NCBI GenBank assembly: GCA_947501265.1
Contig: CANMVY010000009.1
Span: forward strand, 27,587-91,586
Length of the DNA: 64,000 bases
DNA from: Bacteroidota bacterium
Lineage (GTDB): Bacteria > Bacteroidota > Bacteroidia > UBA7662 > CANHCV01
Direction: 5' to 3'
Below the pieces are notes generated by a model. It was not told where the DNA came from. It was given only the letters and a program-made list of their open reading frames with translations, and ran no database searches. Positions 27,932 through 37,769 of the stretch are shown here, in pieces (the stretch's first letter is position 1; each line of letters begins with the position of its first letter). A program made the translations under genes and the position numbers.

Positions 27932-30586
27932 ATGAGCGAAGAACAACAATCCAACCAACCCGAGAAAATCCACGATATCCCCGCAGTTTCGGGGTTATAC
28001 GAAAATTGGTTTCTCGATTATGCCTCTTACGTTATTCTGGAACGTGCCGTTCCGGCTATTGAAGACGGTTTGAAGCCGGTACAACGGCGCATTTTACACT
28101 CCATGAAAGAAATGGATGATGGTCGTTTCCATAAGGTGGCGAACATCATTGGGCAAACCATGCAATACCACCCTCACGGGGATGCGGCCATCGGCGATGC
28201 CTTGGTGAATTTGGGTCAAAAAGACCTTATGATCGATTGCCAAGGAAACTGGGGCGATGTTCGCACTGGGGATTCGGCTGCAGCGCCCCGTTATATCGAG
28301 GCTCGATTGTCTAAATTCGCTTTGGAGGTCGGATTCAATGCGCAAACCACACGTTGGCAGTTGACTTACGATGGTCGAAAAAAAGAGCCCATTGCGCTGC
28401 CCATGAAATTCCCACTTTTGCTCGCTCAAGGGGTGGAAGGGATTGCCGTTGGACTTTCTACCAAAATTCTTCCGCATAACTTTCAAGAGCTTTGCAAAGC
28501 ATCCATCAAGGTGCTTAAAAAGCAATCCTTCGAGCTATTTCCCGATTTCCAAACGGGCGGTTATGTCGATGTTTCCAATTACAATCAGGGTGGACGAGGA
28601 GGTAAAGTTCGGGTTCGTGCTCGAATTGAAGAGTTGGATAAGAAAACGCTCATCATCAAGGATATACCTTACAGTACCACAACCGATTCTTTAATTGATT
28701 CCATCCTAAAAGCTTCCGAAAAGGGCAAGGTGAAAATCAAACAGGTAGTTGATAATACCGCCAAAGATGTGGAAGTGGTTGTTCATCTTCACCCTGGAGT
28801 TTCTACCGATCTCACCATCGATGCGCTGTATGCCTTTACCGATTGCGAATTGAGTATTTCTCCGAATGCCTGCGTTATTGTTGATGAGAAGCCGCATTTC
28901 CTAACGGTGACCGATATCCTCAAGTATTGCACACAACATTCCTTGGATTTGTTGAAATGGGAGTTGGAAATCAAGCTTTCCGAGCTGAAAGAAAAATTCC
29001 TTTTTTCATCCTTGGAGAAAATCTTCATTGAAAATCGCATTTACCGAGATATTGAAGAATGTACCACTTGGGAATCGGTGATTGAAACCATCGATCGAGG
29101 ATTGGAGCCATTCAAAAAGCAGTTTTACCGAGAGATTACCGTCGAAGATATCGTTAAGTTGACTGAAATTAAGATCAAACGTATTTCCAAGTTTGATGCT
29201 TTCAAGGCCGATGAAATGATGCGCAATTTGGAGGAACAAATGGTAGAAACCGAGCATCATTTGGCGAATATCGTCGATTACACGATTGCTTGGTACGAAA
29301 AGCTGTTGGAGAGGTACGGTAAAGGAAAAGAAAGAAAAACCGAGATTCGGGAGTTTGATACCATCAACATTACCCAAGTTGCGGTGGCCAACCAAAAACT
29401 TTACGTTAACCGGGCCGACGGATTCGTGGGTTACGGAATTAAAAAGGATGAATTCGTTGGGGATTGTTCCGACATCGACGATATCATCGTTTTTCGAAAA
29501 GATGGAAAGCTCATCGTTTCGCGGGTGGAAGAAAAGAAGTTTATTGGAAAAGACATTCTTCATGTGGCCGTTTGGCGGAAAAATGACGAACGTCGTGCCT
29601 ATAACTTGATCTACGTAGATGGCTCAACAGGAACGACTTACGCCAAGCGATTTAATGTTGTTGGGATTACCCGCGACAAAGAATACGATCTCACCAAAGG
29701 ATCGAAAGGAAGCAAAATTCTTTATTTGACAGATAATGCTAATTCTGAATCGGAAATCGTTAATGTTCAGCTTTCCAACTTGGCAAAAGCCCGAAAAAAG
29801 GTATTCGATTTTGACTTTGCAGAAATTGCCATCAAAGGCCGAGGCTCGCAAGGGAATATCCTCACCAAGCAGCCTCTTCGAAAGATCCAATTCAAAGAAA
29901 AAGGGCGCTCCTCCATTGGTGGAGTTAAAGTTTGGTTTGAAGAGAATGTGGGTCGATTGAACAAAGACGGACGTGGTCGTTTTCTTGGTGCCTTCGATAG
30001 CGACGATCGAATTCTGGTGATTTTCAACGACGGAAGTTACGAGTTGACAAATTTCGAATTAACCAACCACTACGATTTTGCCAAGATTTACCGTTTGGAA
30101 CGCTGGAACCCCAAACGCCCATTGTCGGTGGTTCACTACGTTGGAGAAAGCGAAACATGGGCGTGCAAACGATTCCTGATTGAAACCAGCACCACCGATA
30201 AACGGTTTTCATTCATCTCCGAAAGTGCTGGCTCTAAGTTCGTCTTTGCCACCACGGTCGATAATCCGCTCGTTGATTTGTGGGTAAAAAATGGTCGTTC
30301 CAAAGAACAAGGAAAGTCCTGGGATTTGTCGGAGTTCATCGATGTAAAAGGTTGGAAAGCAAATGGAAATAAAATTTCAGATAAACCGATTGTTGAAGTT
30401 GTTTTAACCAATCCCGACCCTGATCCCGATCCTTTGGCCGCCCTTCCGGTGGTCGATGAAAACAAGTCGTTCGACGAGGGCGGCGACGATGAGATGGGCG
30501 ACGATGCTATCGAAATCGGAACCACCATCGAATTTGATATTAAACCCATTAACCCCGACGATTTAACTCAAGGTAGCTTATTCTAA
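27932..30586 (+). CDS. parC: DNA topoisomerase IV subunit A (GyrA/ParC family)
   Basis: This 884-residue protein is a type IIA topoisomerase A subunit. It has ERAVPAIEDGLKPVQRRIL, QYHPHGDAAIGDAL and the catalytic tyrosine Y121 in AAAPRYIEARLS. The C-terminal half carries GyrA-type beta-pinwheel blades (VANQKLYVNRADGFVGYG, ITRDKEYDLTKGSKGS) and ends in a very acidic tail with DPDPDP and EGGDDEMGDD. ParC is favoured over GyrA because the canonical GyrA box Q-R-R-G-G-x-G is not seen. parE is not in this window. argS begins one base after its stop. Confidence 0.9.
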   Translation: MSEEQQSNQPEKIHDIPAVSGLYENWFLDYASYVILERAVPAIEDGLKPVQRRILHSMKEMDDGRFHKVANIIGQTMQYHPHGDAAIGDALVNLGQKDLMIDCQGNWGDVRTGDSAAAPRYIEARLSKFALEVGFNAQTTRWQLTYDGRKKEPIALPMKFPLLLAQGVEGIAVGLSTKILPHNFQELCKASIKVLKKQSFELFPDFQTGGYVDVSNYNQGGRGGKVRVRARIEELDKKTLIIKDIPYSTTTDSLIDSILKASEKGKVKIKQVVDNTAKDVEVVVHLHPGVSTDLTIDALYAFTDCELSISPNACVIVDEKPHFLTVTDILKYCTQHSLDLLKWELEIKLSELKEKFLFSSLEKIFIENRIYRDIEECTTWESVIETIDRGLEPFKKQFYREITVEDIVKLTEIKIKRISKFDAFKADEMMRNLEEQMVETEHHLANIVDYTIAWYEKLLERYGKGKERKTEIREFDTINITQVAVANQKLYVNRADGFVGYGIKKDEFVGDCSDIDDIIVFRKDGKLIVSRVEEKKFIGKDILHVAVWRKNDERRAYNLIYVDGSTGTTYAKRFNVVGITRDKEYDLTKGSKGSKILYLTDNANSESEIVNVQLSNLAKARKKVFDFDFAEIAIKGRGSQGNILTKQPLRKIQFKEKGRSSIGGVKVWFEENVGRLNKDGRGRFLGAFDSDDRILVIFNDGSYELTNFELTNHYDFAKIYRLERWNPKRPLSVVHYVGESETWACKRFLIETSTTDKRFSFISESAGSKFVFATTVDNPLVDLWVKNGRSKEQGKSWDLSEFIDVKGWKANGNKISDKPIVEVVLTNPDPDPDPLAALPVVDENKSFDEGGDDEMGDDAIEIGTTIEFDIKPINPDDLTQGSLF

Positions 30587-30587
30587 C

Positions 30588-32357
30588 ATGGAACAATTAA
30601 CGGCAATTTTAGCGGCCCATTTGCAATCGACTCACCACATCGAATCGGTTGAAAACCTCATTCAATGGCAAGAAACACGACCTGAGTTTGAAGGAGACCT
30701 CACTTTGGTGGTTTTCCCATTTCTCAAGGTCATCAAAAAATCACCCGAACAGCTCGGTCAGGAATTTGGTCAATTGTTTTTGGATCATGCTCCATCAGTT
30801 CTAGCTTTCAATGTGGTAAAAGGCTTTTTAAACCTCACCATCGCATCGGAAGAGTTTGTACATACGCTGCAACAGCTTTCGTTTTCCGATCTTCCAAAAA
30901 CAGGCAAAAAGGTCGTGGTGGAGTATTGTTCGCCCAATACCAACAAACCGCTTCACTTGGGACACGTTCGAAATAATTTGCTCGGATTTTCAGTGGCCAA
31001 CTTGCATCAATCCATCGGGTGTGATGTTGTTAAAGTACAGGTAATCAACGATCGAGGCATTCACATCTGTAAGTCCATGTTAGCTTGGCAGAAGTTCGGA
31101 AATGGAGAAACACCGGAATCTTCCAGGATGAAAGGTGATCATTTAGTTGGGAAGTTCTATGTTGCTTATGATCAAGAGTTTAAGCGGCAAGTGAAAGAGT
31201 TGCTTGAAAAAGGTTTAACTCAAGAAGAAGCTGAAGCAAACGCCCCTATTTTATTGGAAGCCAGAGAAATGCTTCAGAAATGGGAGCAAGGAGATGTTGA
31301 GGTGATGGATCTTTGGAAAACCATGAACGAATGGGTGTTCAAAGGCTTCGAAGCCACCAACCAACGCATGGGTGTTTCCTTCGATAAAAACTATTACGAG
31401 AGCCAAACCTACCTCCTCGGAAAAAAATACGTGGAACTCGGTTTGGAAAAAGGGGTGTTCTACAGAAAAGATGACGGATCGGTTTGGATCGATTTAACGG
31501 CTGATGGCTTGGATGAAAAGTTGGTTCTTCGCAAAGACGGCACCAGCGTGTACATCACCCAAGACATTGGAACTGCCTTGGAGCGCTTCGAGGATTTTCA
31601 CATGGATTCCATGATTTACACCGTGGGAAATGAGCAGGATTACCATTTCAAGGTGTTGTTCAAAATTCTCGAGAAACTGGGTTTTGAATGGGCAAAAAAT
31701 TGCTTCCACCTGAGTTATGGAATGATCGAGTTGCCCACCGGAAAAATGAAAAGTAGGGAAGGAACCGTGGTCGACGCCGATGATTTGATGCAGGAGATGT
31801 TTGAAGTTGCGAAGGAACGTACCTCGGAACTTGGGAAAATTGACGGTCTTTCTGAAAAAGAAAGCCACGATTTGTTTGAAATGATCGGTTTAGGTGGATT
31901 GAAATATTTCCTTTTAAAGGTGGATCCCAAAAAGAAAATGGTTTTCAACCCCGAAGAATCCATCGATACCCAAGGGAACACGGCTACCTTCATTCAATAC
32001 GTTCATGCGAGAATCAAATCCATCCTGAGAAAAGCAAACCAAGAGGGTTTAACGACTCGTTATGCCGGGGAGAAACTTGATTTGGAGTCTTCAGAAAAAG
32101 AATTGGTGAAGAAATTGAATCAATTCACATCGGTTCGAATGGAGGCTGCAACGCAAAATAATCCGGGCCATTTGTGCAATTACGTGTACGATTTAGCCAA
32201 GACCTACAACAAGTTCTATACCGAGTGTCCGATTTTTAAGCAACCCAGTCCGGATCCTCAAACCGTGGTTTTTCGGTTGTGGTTAAATCAGAAAACGGCG
32301 GATTGTTTGAAATACGCTACTGGATTATTGGGAATTGGTGTTCCAGAAAAGATGTAA
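30588..32357 (+). CDS. argS: Arginyl-tRNA synthetase
   Basis: This is a 589-residue class I synthetase. The N-terminal Add1 domain (1-100) is followed by the HIGH-type motif HLGH (123-126) in PNTNKPLHLGHVRNN. The KMSK-like loop GKMKSREG lies near residue 390, and a DALR anticodon-binding domain ends the protein. It charges tRNA-Arg. It starts one base after parC and is followed by a tRNA-maturation gene, so the run groups translation genes. Confidence 0.97.
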   Translation: MEQLTAILAAHLQSTHHIESVENLIQWQETRPEFEGDLTLVVFPFLKVIKKSPEQLGQEFGQLFLDHAPSVLAFNVVKGFLNLTIASEEFVHTLQQLSFSDLPKTGKKVVVEYCSPNTNKPLHLGHVRNNLLGFSVANLHQSIGCDVVKVQVINDRGIHICKSMLAWQKFGNGETPESSRMKGDHLVGKFYVAYDQEFKRQVKELLEKGLTQEEAEANAPILLEAREMLQKWEQGDVEVMDLWKTMNEWVFKGFEATNQRMGVSFDKNYYESQTYLLGKKYVELGLEKGVFYRKDDGSVWIDLTADGLDEKLVLRKDGTSVYITQDIGTALERFEDFHMDSMIYTVGNEQDYHFKVLFKILEKLGFEWAKNCFHLSYGMIELPTGKMKSREGTVVDADDLMQEMFEVAKERTSELGKIDGLSEKESHDLFEMIGLGGLKYFLLKVDPKKKMVFNPEESIDTQGNTATFIQYVHARIKSILRKANQEGLTTRYAGEKLDLESSEKELVKKLNQFTSVRMEAATQNNPGHLCNYVYDLAKTYNKFYTECPIFKQPSPDPQTVVFRLWLNQKTADCLKYATGLLGIGVPEKM

Positions 32358-32361
32358 TTCG

Positions 32362-33765
32362 GTGCTAAAACATCCTTTTTTTGAGAAAGTTAGGGAAGTG
32401 GCAGAATCCTCCCAAACCGAATGTTACGTCGTAGGCGGGTACGTTCGCGATTTGATTTTAAATCGAGAATCCAAAGACGTCGATTTTGTTGTCATTGGTG
32501 ATGGGGTTTCCTTCGCTGAAAAAATGGTGAAAACCGTTCCTGGCTGTTCCCATTACGGGTATTATGCCAATTACGGAACAGCCGCATTTCGCTTCGAAGA
32601 CGACCTGGAAGTAGAGTTTGTTGGCGCTCGCAAAGAATCGTACCAGTCCGATTCCCGAAATCCCGTCGTTGAATTCGGGACCTTTCAGGAAGACATGGAA
32701 CGCCGTGATTTTACCATCAATGCCTTATCCATTCAAATTTACCCACAATTCGGGTTGCTGAAAGATCCTTTCGGTGGTATTGCCGATTTGGAAGCCAAAC
32801 GGATTGTTACGCCAATGGATCCGCTAACAACGTTTTCCGACGATCCTTTGCGCATGCTTCGTGCTATTCGATTTGCTGCCCAGCTCCAATTTCACATTGA
32901 TCCCGTTACGCTTCAGGCCATTTCCGATCAAGCTTCACGACTTTCTATTGTGAGCAAAGAGCGGATTGTGGAAGAATTAAACAAGATCATCTTATCTAAA
33001 AGACCGTCTATCGGCTTTAAGTTGCTTTTTGATACCAAGGTATTACACGAATTTTTCCCTGAAATGGTGGCTTTGCACGGGGTGAAAGAAGTGAATGGAA
33101 TTCGACACAAGGATAATTTTTACCACACCCTCCAAGTGTTGGATCAAATCGCCTTGCTAACCGATGATTTATGGACGCGTTGGTCGGCGATTTTACACGA
33201 TATTGCCAAACCTCCAACCCAACGATTTGAACCTAAGGTTGGATGGACTTTTCACGGTCACGAAGACATGGGAGCTCGCATGGTTCCCGGAATTTTTAAA
33301 CGCCTCCGTTTGCCGCTGAACGAAAAAATGAAATACGTTCAGAAATTGGTTCGTTTGCATTTGCGGCCCATGTCGTTGAACAAAGAAGATATTACCGACA
33401 GTGCCATTCGCCGTTTGGTGTTCGACGCGGGCGACGATTTGCGGGGGTTACTTACCCTTTGCAGGGCCGACATTACCTCTAAGAATGAAGCCAAAGTAAA
33501 GCGTATTCTTGAAAATCTCAATTTACTGGAATCTAAAATTGCCGATTTGGAGGAAAGGGATCGAATTCGTACTTGGCAGCCACCCATTACCGGCGAAATC
33601 ATCATGGAAACCTTTAAAATTCCAGCATCGAGAGCAGTTGGAGAGATAAAAACAGCGGTGCGTGAAGCCATCCTCGATGGAAAAATTGAAAGCGATTATC
33701 CATCGGCTTTTGAGTATATGCTCGAAATTGCCAAAAATTACGGATTGAAACCGCCTGTAAATTGA
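32362..33765 (+). CDS. cca: CCA tRNA nucleotidyltransferase with HD domain
   Basis: This 467-residue protein has the poly(A) polymerase/CCA-adding head: GGYVRD (25-30) and metal-binding D39-V-D41. It continues with the RFAAQLQFHIDP helix and a C-terminal HD domain (LHDIAKPP, FHGHEDMGARM). It adds or repairs the 3' CCA of tRNAs; the HD part may remove phosphates. I use a GTG start 5 bases after argS, because the family starts close to LNHP-type sequence (here LKHPFF). An in-frame TTG inside argS would add 9 residues. Its end overlaps the miaA start (TTGA). Confidence 0.9.
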   Translation: MLKHPFFEKVREVAESSQTECYVVGGYVRDLILNRESKDVDFVVIGDGVSFAEKMVKTVPGCSHYGYYANYGTAAFRFEDDLEVEFVGARKESYQSDSRNPVVEFGTFQEDMERRDFTINALSIQIYPQFGLLKDPFGGIADLEAKRIVTPMDPLTTFSDDPLRMLRAIRFAAQLQFHIDPVTLQAISDQASRLSIVSKERIVEELNKIILSKRPSIGFKLLFDTKVLHEFFPEMVALHGVKEVNGIRHKDNFYHTLQVLDQIALLTDDLWTRWSAILHDIAKPPTQRFEPKVGWTFHGHEDMGARMVPGIFKRLRLPLNEKMKYVQKLVRLHLRPMSLNKEDITDSAIRRLVFDAGDDLRGLLTLCRADITSKNEAKVKRILENLNLLESKIADLEERDRIRTWQPPITGEIIMETFKIPASRAVGEIKTAVREAILDGKIESDYPSAFEYMLEIAKNYGLKPPVN

Positions 33766-34601
33766 CGAATTCCAAACATATTATTGCCGTGGTTGGTCCA
33801 ACCGCCGTTGGAAAAACGGCACGAGCAATTGAAATTGCCCAAAAGTTTCAAACAGAAATCCTTAGTGCAGATAGTCGGCAAGTTTACCAAGAAATGAACA
33901 TTGGGGTAGCCCGTCCGAGTGTAGAAGAATTGAGCGCTGTTCCTCATCATTTTATAGCCTCGCATTCGATTCATCAGCCGTTAACGGCAGGACAATTTGA
34001 GCGCGAGGCTTTGGAAACGTTGTCGAACCTATTTCAAGTTCACGACACGGTTGTGGTTGTTGGTGGTTCGGGATTGTACATCAAAGCTTTGTTGGAGGGA
34101 TTGGATAACTTACCGAAGGATGACCATGTTCGGGCAGCTTTGATGGAAGAGGGAGAATCGTTGGGTTGGGATCAATTGTCAAAAAAATTGGAAGAGTTGG
34201 ATCCCGAATATGCGCGAACGGCCGACTTGAAAAATCCACGTCGCTTGGTTCGCGCCTTGGAGGTGATGGCCATTACCGGTAAAAAGTTTAGTGAACTTCG
34301 TTTAAAAGCAGCATTGGAACGACCTTTCACAACGACTTACGAAAACATGGAAATGGATCGTTCGGACTTGTATGATCGCATTAACCGGCGGGTAGATGAC
34401 ATGATGGAGTTGGGATTGTTGGAAGAAGTTCGTACCTTGATTTCGTTCCAGCGGTTGGAACCACTTCAAACGGTGGGTTACGCCGAATTTTTTCCCTACT
34501 TCGATGGAGAATATTCGCTCGATTTTGCCGTTGATAAAGTGAAACAGCACAGCAGGAACTACGCCAAACGGCAACTGACGTGGTTTAAGCATCAAATCTA
34601 A
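33762..34601 (+). CDS. miaA: tRNA dimethylallyltransferase
   Basis: This 279-residue protein has the P-loop GPTAVGKT (12-19), the substrate motif SADSRQVYQEMNIG, VVGGSGLYIKALLEG and the C-terminal QHSRNYAKRQLTWF, all typical of MiaA. It transfers a dimethylallyl group to A37 of tRNAs that read UNN codons. The start is a TTG overlapping the stop of cca by 4 bases (TTGA), so it is translationally coupled. It is slightly shorter than the usual 300-310 residues but complete at both ends. Confidence 0.95.
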   Translation: MTNSKHIIAVVGPTAVGKTARAIEIAQKFQTEILSADSRQVYQEMNIGVARPSVEELSAVPHHFIASHSIHQPLTAGQFEREALETLSNLFQVHDTVVVVGGSGLYIKALLEGLDNLPKDDHVRAALMEEGESLGWDQLSKKLEELDPEYARTADLKNPRRLVRALEVMAITGKKFSELRLKAALERPFTTTYENMEMDRSDLYDRINRRVDDMMELGLLEEVRTLISFQRLEPLQTVGYAEFFPYFDGEYSLDFAVDKVKQHSRNYAKRQLTWFKHQI

Positions 34602-34605
34602 TCCC

Positions 34606-36396
34606 ATGAAAAAAATCTTCTCCTTGAAAGAGTTAATGACCCAAAGTCGAACCACTCTTTCCAGATTTCCCTTGACTTTTGTTTTCGCTTTGGTATCAGC
34701 GGTCTTGGCCATTGTTCTCATTGAAAATGATATCGAGGATATTTGGTGGGTTCATATCAACGTCATCTTATTGCTTGGTCTTCCTTTGTTCACGGCCTTG
34801 CACGTTTGGTTGGAGAATTTGAGCATTTCTACCCTTAAGAAACAATTGATTCTTTTGGGAGGAGTAGGGTTAATGGGATTGTTGATGTTCGAAATTCCGA
34901 ACATCAAAATGTTACCCCAAAGTTTCGCTTTGCACTTTTTCGGGTTTGCCATTTTGTTTCACTTGTTAGCCGCTTTTTTGCCTTTTTTTCGATCGAATTC
35001 CATTCAAGCCTTCTGGCAATTCAACAAAACGATGTTCCTCCGTTTTTTACTAGGCGCTTTGTATTCAGCAGTCTTGTACGGAGGATTATCGTTGGCTCTT
35101 CTCGCTCTTCAATTCTTATTCGAAATGGAGATTCACGAGAAAATTTGGATTGATCTTTTGTTGATCATTGGCCTACCTTTCAATACGATTTTCTTTTTGG
35201 GTGGTTTGCCGGTAGATGTTTTGTCTTTGGAGGAAGATCGTTCCTTTCCCAACGGCTTGAAGAAGTTTGTTCAATACGTTTTGATGCCGTTGGTGGTCAT
35301 TTACCTTTCTATTTTATACGTGTATTCGGCGAAAATTTCGTTTCTCACGGAACTGCCTCAAGGTTGGGTAACCTATCTAATTTTGGCTTTTGCCACAGCG
35401 GGGATGCTGGCGCTCTTGTTGGTAAGTCCCCTTCAGCAAGATGAAAAAGCGCCCTGGGTGAAATGGTACACCAAAGGATATTATTGGGCGCTTTGGCCGC
35501 TCATCATTTTGTTGTTTGTGGCCATTTCAACGCGTTTTTTAGAATACGGATGGACCGAAAATCGGGTAATCATTTTCGGATTGGCCCTTTGGCTCGCAGG
35601 AATTACCGCCTACTTTACTTTTTTAAAACGCACCAACATCATCAGCATTCCTTTGTCTTTGTTTGTCTTGGTGGCTGTTTTACTTCTCGGTCCGTTGAGT
35701 GCCGAAAATGTTGCTAAGCGAAGTCAGCGAAATCGGTTGAATTCCATTCTCACCGAACAAAAATGGATGGATGAAAATGGAAAAATCTTGGAAGATAAAA
35801 TCCGAACCTCGACCAATGATTCCATCAAATACGAGTTAAGTCAAACCATTGAGTTTTTAGCTGGACATTTTGGTAATAATGGTTTAGATGGATTTTTGCC
35901 ATCCGATTCTACCTTAGCACCGTTGAATGAAGAAAATGAAGTTTACGCTTATATGAACCGATTGGAAGAGGACTGGAAACTACCAAATTCTAATCCCAGT
36001 AGGGCAGATAATCAGGATAAATTTCAATCTAAAGAAATTCACATCGACTATGATAGATACAATTGGAATGAAATTCCTTTGTTAGGAGCCAAAAAGGCAT
36101 ATAGAATGGATAATTATTCAGGAAAGTATCGGATAGAGGATCAAACCCTGATTTGCGAGGAGAACGGTAAAAAGACCAAGGTTGAATTAAAATCATTCAT
36201 TCAACGACTTCCAAAAAGGTTGAAAGGAGAAGAATTCCAAAATAATAACCTGAACGAAGATTTGTCTCAATTTTCCACAGAAATGAATGGAAGAAAAGTG
36301 GTTGTACTATTTTATCGATCGAGCTTGAACGTTGAGCGTGAATCTGGTAAGGTTTTGCAATTTTACTGCAATGATGGATTTGTTTTAGAATATTGA
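34606..36396 (+). CDS. DUF4153-type integral membrane protein
   Basis: This is a 596-residue protein whose first 390 residues hold about ten membrane helices (FALVSAVLAIVLI, LLLGLPLFTALHVWL, FALHFFGFAILFHLL, and so on). The multi-helix N-terminal part and its LSLEEDRSFPNGLKKFVQYVLMP loop are of the DUF4153 type. A soluble C-terminal part (about 400-596) follows, probably outside the membrane. Function is unknown; four bases separate it from miaA, so it belongs to the same run. Confidence 0.8.
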   Translation: MKKIFSLKELMTQSRTTLSRFPLTFVFALVSAVLAIVLIENDIEDIWWVHINVILLLGLPLFTALHVWLENLSISTLKKQLILLGGVGLMGLLMFEIPNIKMLPQSFALHFFGFAILFHLLAAFLPFFRSNSIQAFWQFNKTMFLRFLLGALYSAVLYGGLSLALLALQFLFEMEIHEKIWIDLLLIIGLPFNTIFFLGGLPVDVLSLEEDRSFPNGLKKFVQYVLMPLVVIYLSILYVYSAKISFLTELPQGWVTYLILAFATAGMLALLLVSPLQQDEKAPWVKWYTKGYYWALWPLIILLFVAISTRFLEYGWTENRVIIFGLALWLAGITAYFTFLKRTNIISIPLSLFVLVAVLLLGPLSAENVAKRSQRNRLNSILTEQKWMDENGKILEDKIRTSTNDSIKYELSQTIEFLAGHFGNNGLDGFLPSDSTLAPLNEENEVYAYMNRLEEDWKLPNSNPSRADNQDKFQSKEIHIDYDRYNWNEIPLLGAKKAYRMDNYSGKYRIEDQTLICEENGKKTKVELKSFIQRLPKRLKGEEFQNNNLNEDLSQFSTEMNGRKVVVLFYRSSLNVERESGKVLQFYCNDGFVLEY

Positions 36397-36397
36397 T

Positions 36398-37180
36398 ATG
36401 AACATTTATCAAGAAAACCGAAAGTATTGGGATCAACGTGTAGCGGTTCATGTTGAATCTGAATTTTACGATGTAGCATCGTGGAAAGGCGGCAAATCGT
36501 CCCTGAATCCTCCGGAATTGGAGTTGTTACCCGCCAACTTAAAAGATGTGCGCATCCTTCATTTGATGTGCCATTTCGGACAGGATTCCATTTCCCTTTC
36601 TCGAATGGGCGCCAGAGTTACAGGAGTCGATTTTTCGTCCAAAGCCATTATTCAAGCCAAAAGTTTTGCAGAAGAATTGGGTCAGACCACCAAGTTTGTT
36701 CAGTCAAATCTTTACGAGTTGGAAGAGCATTCGCTGGGAGAATACGATATCGTTTACATGAGTTACGGAACGTTATTGTGGCTGGACGATTTATCGAAAT
36801 GGGCTCAAATCGTGGCCAAGCATCTCAAACCCTATGGGAAATTGATCTTGGTGGATTTTCATCCCGTTTGCTCAACGGTTGGCGACGACGGTTCGTTGTT
36901 TCACTATCCGTATTTCAATCGCCAACCCATCGTTGAAACAACGACGGGGAGTTATGCCGATCCGGAATCCAACGTGGGAGGAACCAACATCACCTTCAAT
37001 TATTCGTTTCAAGACATTTTGGATTCAATCCTCAAAGCGGGGTTACGATTGGAGAAATTTAAGGAATGGGATTATTCCCCATACCCTTGTTTTTCTTGGT
37101 TGGAAGGTGAAAACGGAATGTTCCGACATCGTTCCAAGGTGGATATTCCCTACGTTTACGGCCTCATTGCCGAAAAATAA
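36398..37180 (+). CDS. Class I SAM-dependent methyltransferase
   Basis: This is a 260-residue enzyme with motif I ILHLMCHFGQDSISLSRMGA, motif II VTGVDFSSKAI, and YDIVYMSYGTLLWLDD in the acidic-loop position. Cys-His replace the usual E/D-x-G of motif I, a variant of the related DLCCGQGQ-type proteins. The C-terminal half shows aromatic-rich segments (FNYSFQDILDSI, WDYSPYPCFSWL). The substrate is unknown. It starts 1 base after the DUF4153 gene. Confidence 0.85.
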   Translation: MNIYQENRKYWDQRVAVHVESEFYDVASWKGGKSSLNPPELELLPANLKDVRILHLMCHFGQDSISLSRMGARVTGVDFSSKAIIQAKSFAEELGQTTKFVQSNLYELEEHSLGEYDIVYMSYGTLLWLDDLSKWAQIVAKHLKPYGKLILVDFHPVCSTVGDDGSLFHYPYFNRQPIVETTTGSYADPESNVGGTNITFNYSFQDILDSILKAGLRLEKFKEWDYSPYPCFSWLEGENGMFRHRSKVDIPYVYGLIAEK

Positions 37181-37219
37181 TTGGTTGGAATTCAAGGTAT
37201 TTTTCATTTACTTTGAAGA

Positions 37220-37738
37220 ATGCTTTTGAAAAAATCGATCTTTATTGGCATGATGGCTGTTATTTCTTTGGCCTCATGCACCAAGTCTACCTACAGTAAA
37301 AAGACCATCAATGGTGTATGGTTCGTTGATAGCATTGCCTACAATGGTTCGCTCAATGTTCCTTTTGGGCTAGGAGGGAGATTTTCTGGTGAAGCCAAAC
37401 AACGTGGCTACATCGCCTTTATTCGGGAAACGTCCGAGGTCTTTTACGACATTACTTTTGAAACAGATTCGTTGCGTGTTGGAAATTTTGCCATCGGTCC
37501 GTTGGAGGTTCGAATGAAAGAATCAGGAACCTTTACCGAAACCGATTCGCTCATCCACGTGATTCCCGCAGAAGGCGGTGCCGAGTTTGATATCATGAAA
37601 ACCAATCAAATTCTTACCGAAGCGTCATGGAACACCAAAGCTGCTACAAAAACCAAGGTTTCAGTTCCATTCCTTGGCTCCATTGAAGTTCCAGCCAACT
37701 TCGATTTGGTGATGAAAGCTAAAAAAGCTAAACCATAA
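37220..37738 (+). CDS. Lipoprotein of unknown function
   Basis: This is a 172-residue protein with a lipoprotein signal (KKSIFIGMMAVISLASC; lipobox L-A-S-C). The mature part is a beta-rich domain (GVWFVDSIAYNG, RGYIAFIRET, YDITFETDSLRVGNFAIG), consistent with a small lipid-anchored beta-barrel of lipocalin-like type, but no family can be named. It is the last gene of the plus-strand run and is followed by a terminator. Confidence 0.75.
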   Translation: MLLKKSIFIGMMAVISLASCTKSTYSKKTINGVWFVDSIAYNGSLNVPFGLGGRFSGEAKQRGYIAFIRETSEVFYDITFETDSLRVGNFAIGPLEVRMKESGTFTETDSLIHVIPAEGGAEFDIMKTNQILTEASWNTKAATKTKVSVPFLGSIEVPANFDLVMKAKKAKP

Positions 37739-37740
37739 CA

Positions 37741-37767
37741 AAAAAACCGCCATTCGGCGGTTTTTTT
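37741..37767. terminator. Bidirectional terminator
   Basis: The stem CCGCC/GGCGG with loop ATTC is bounded by AAAAAA on the left and TTTTTTT on the right. It works for both convergent genes. Confidence 0.9.
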
Positions 37768-37769
37768 GT

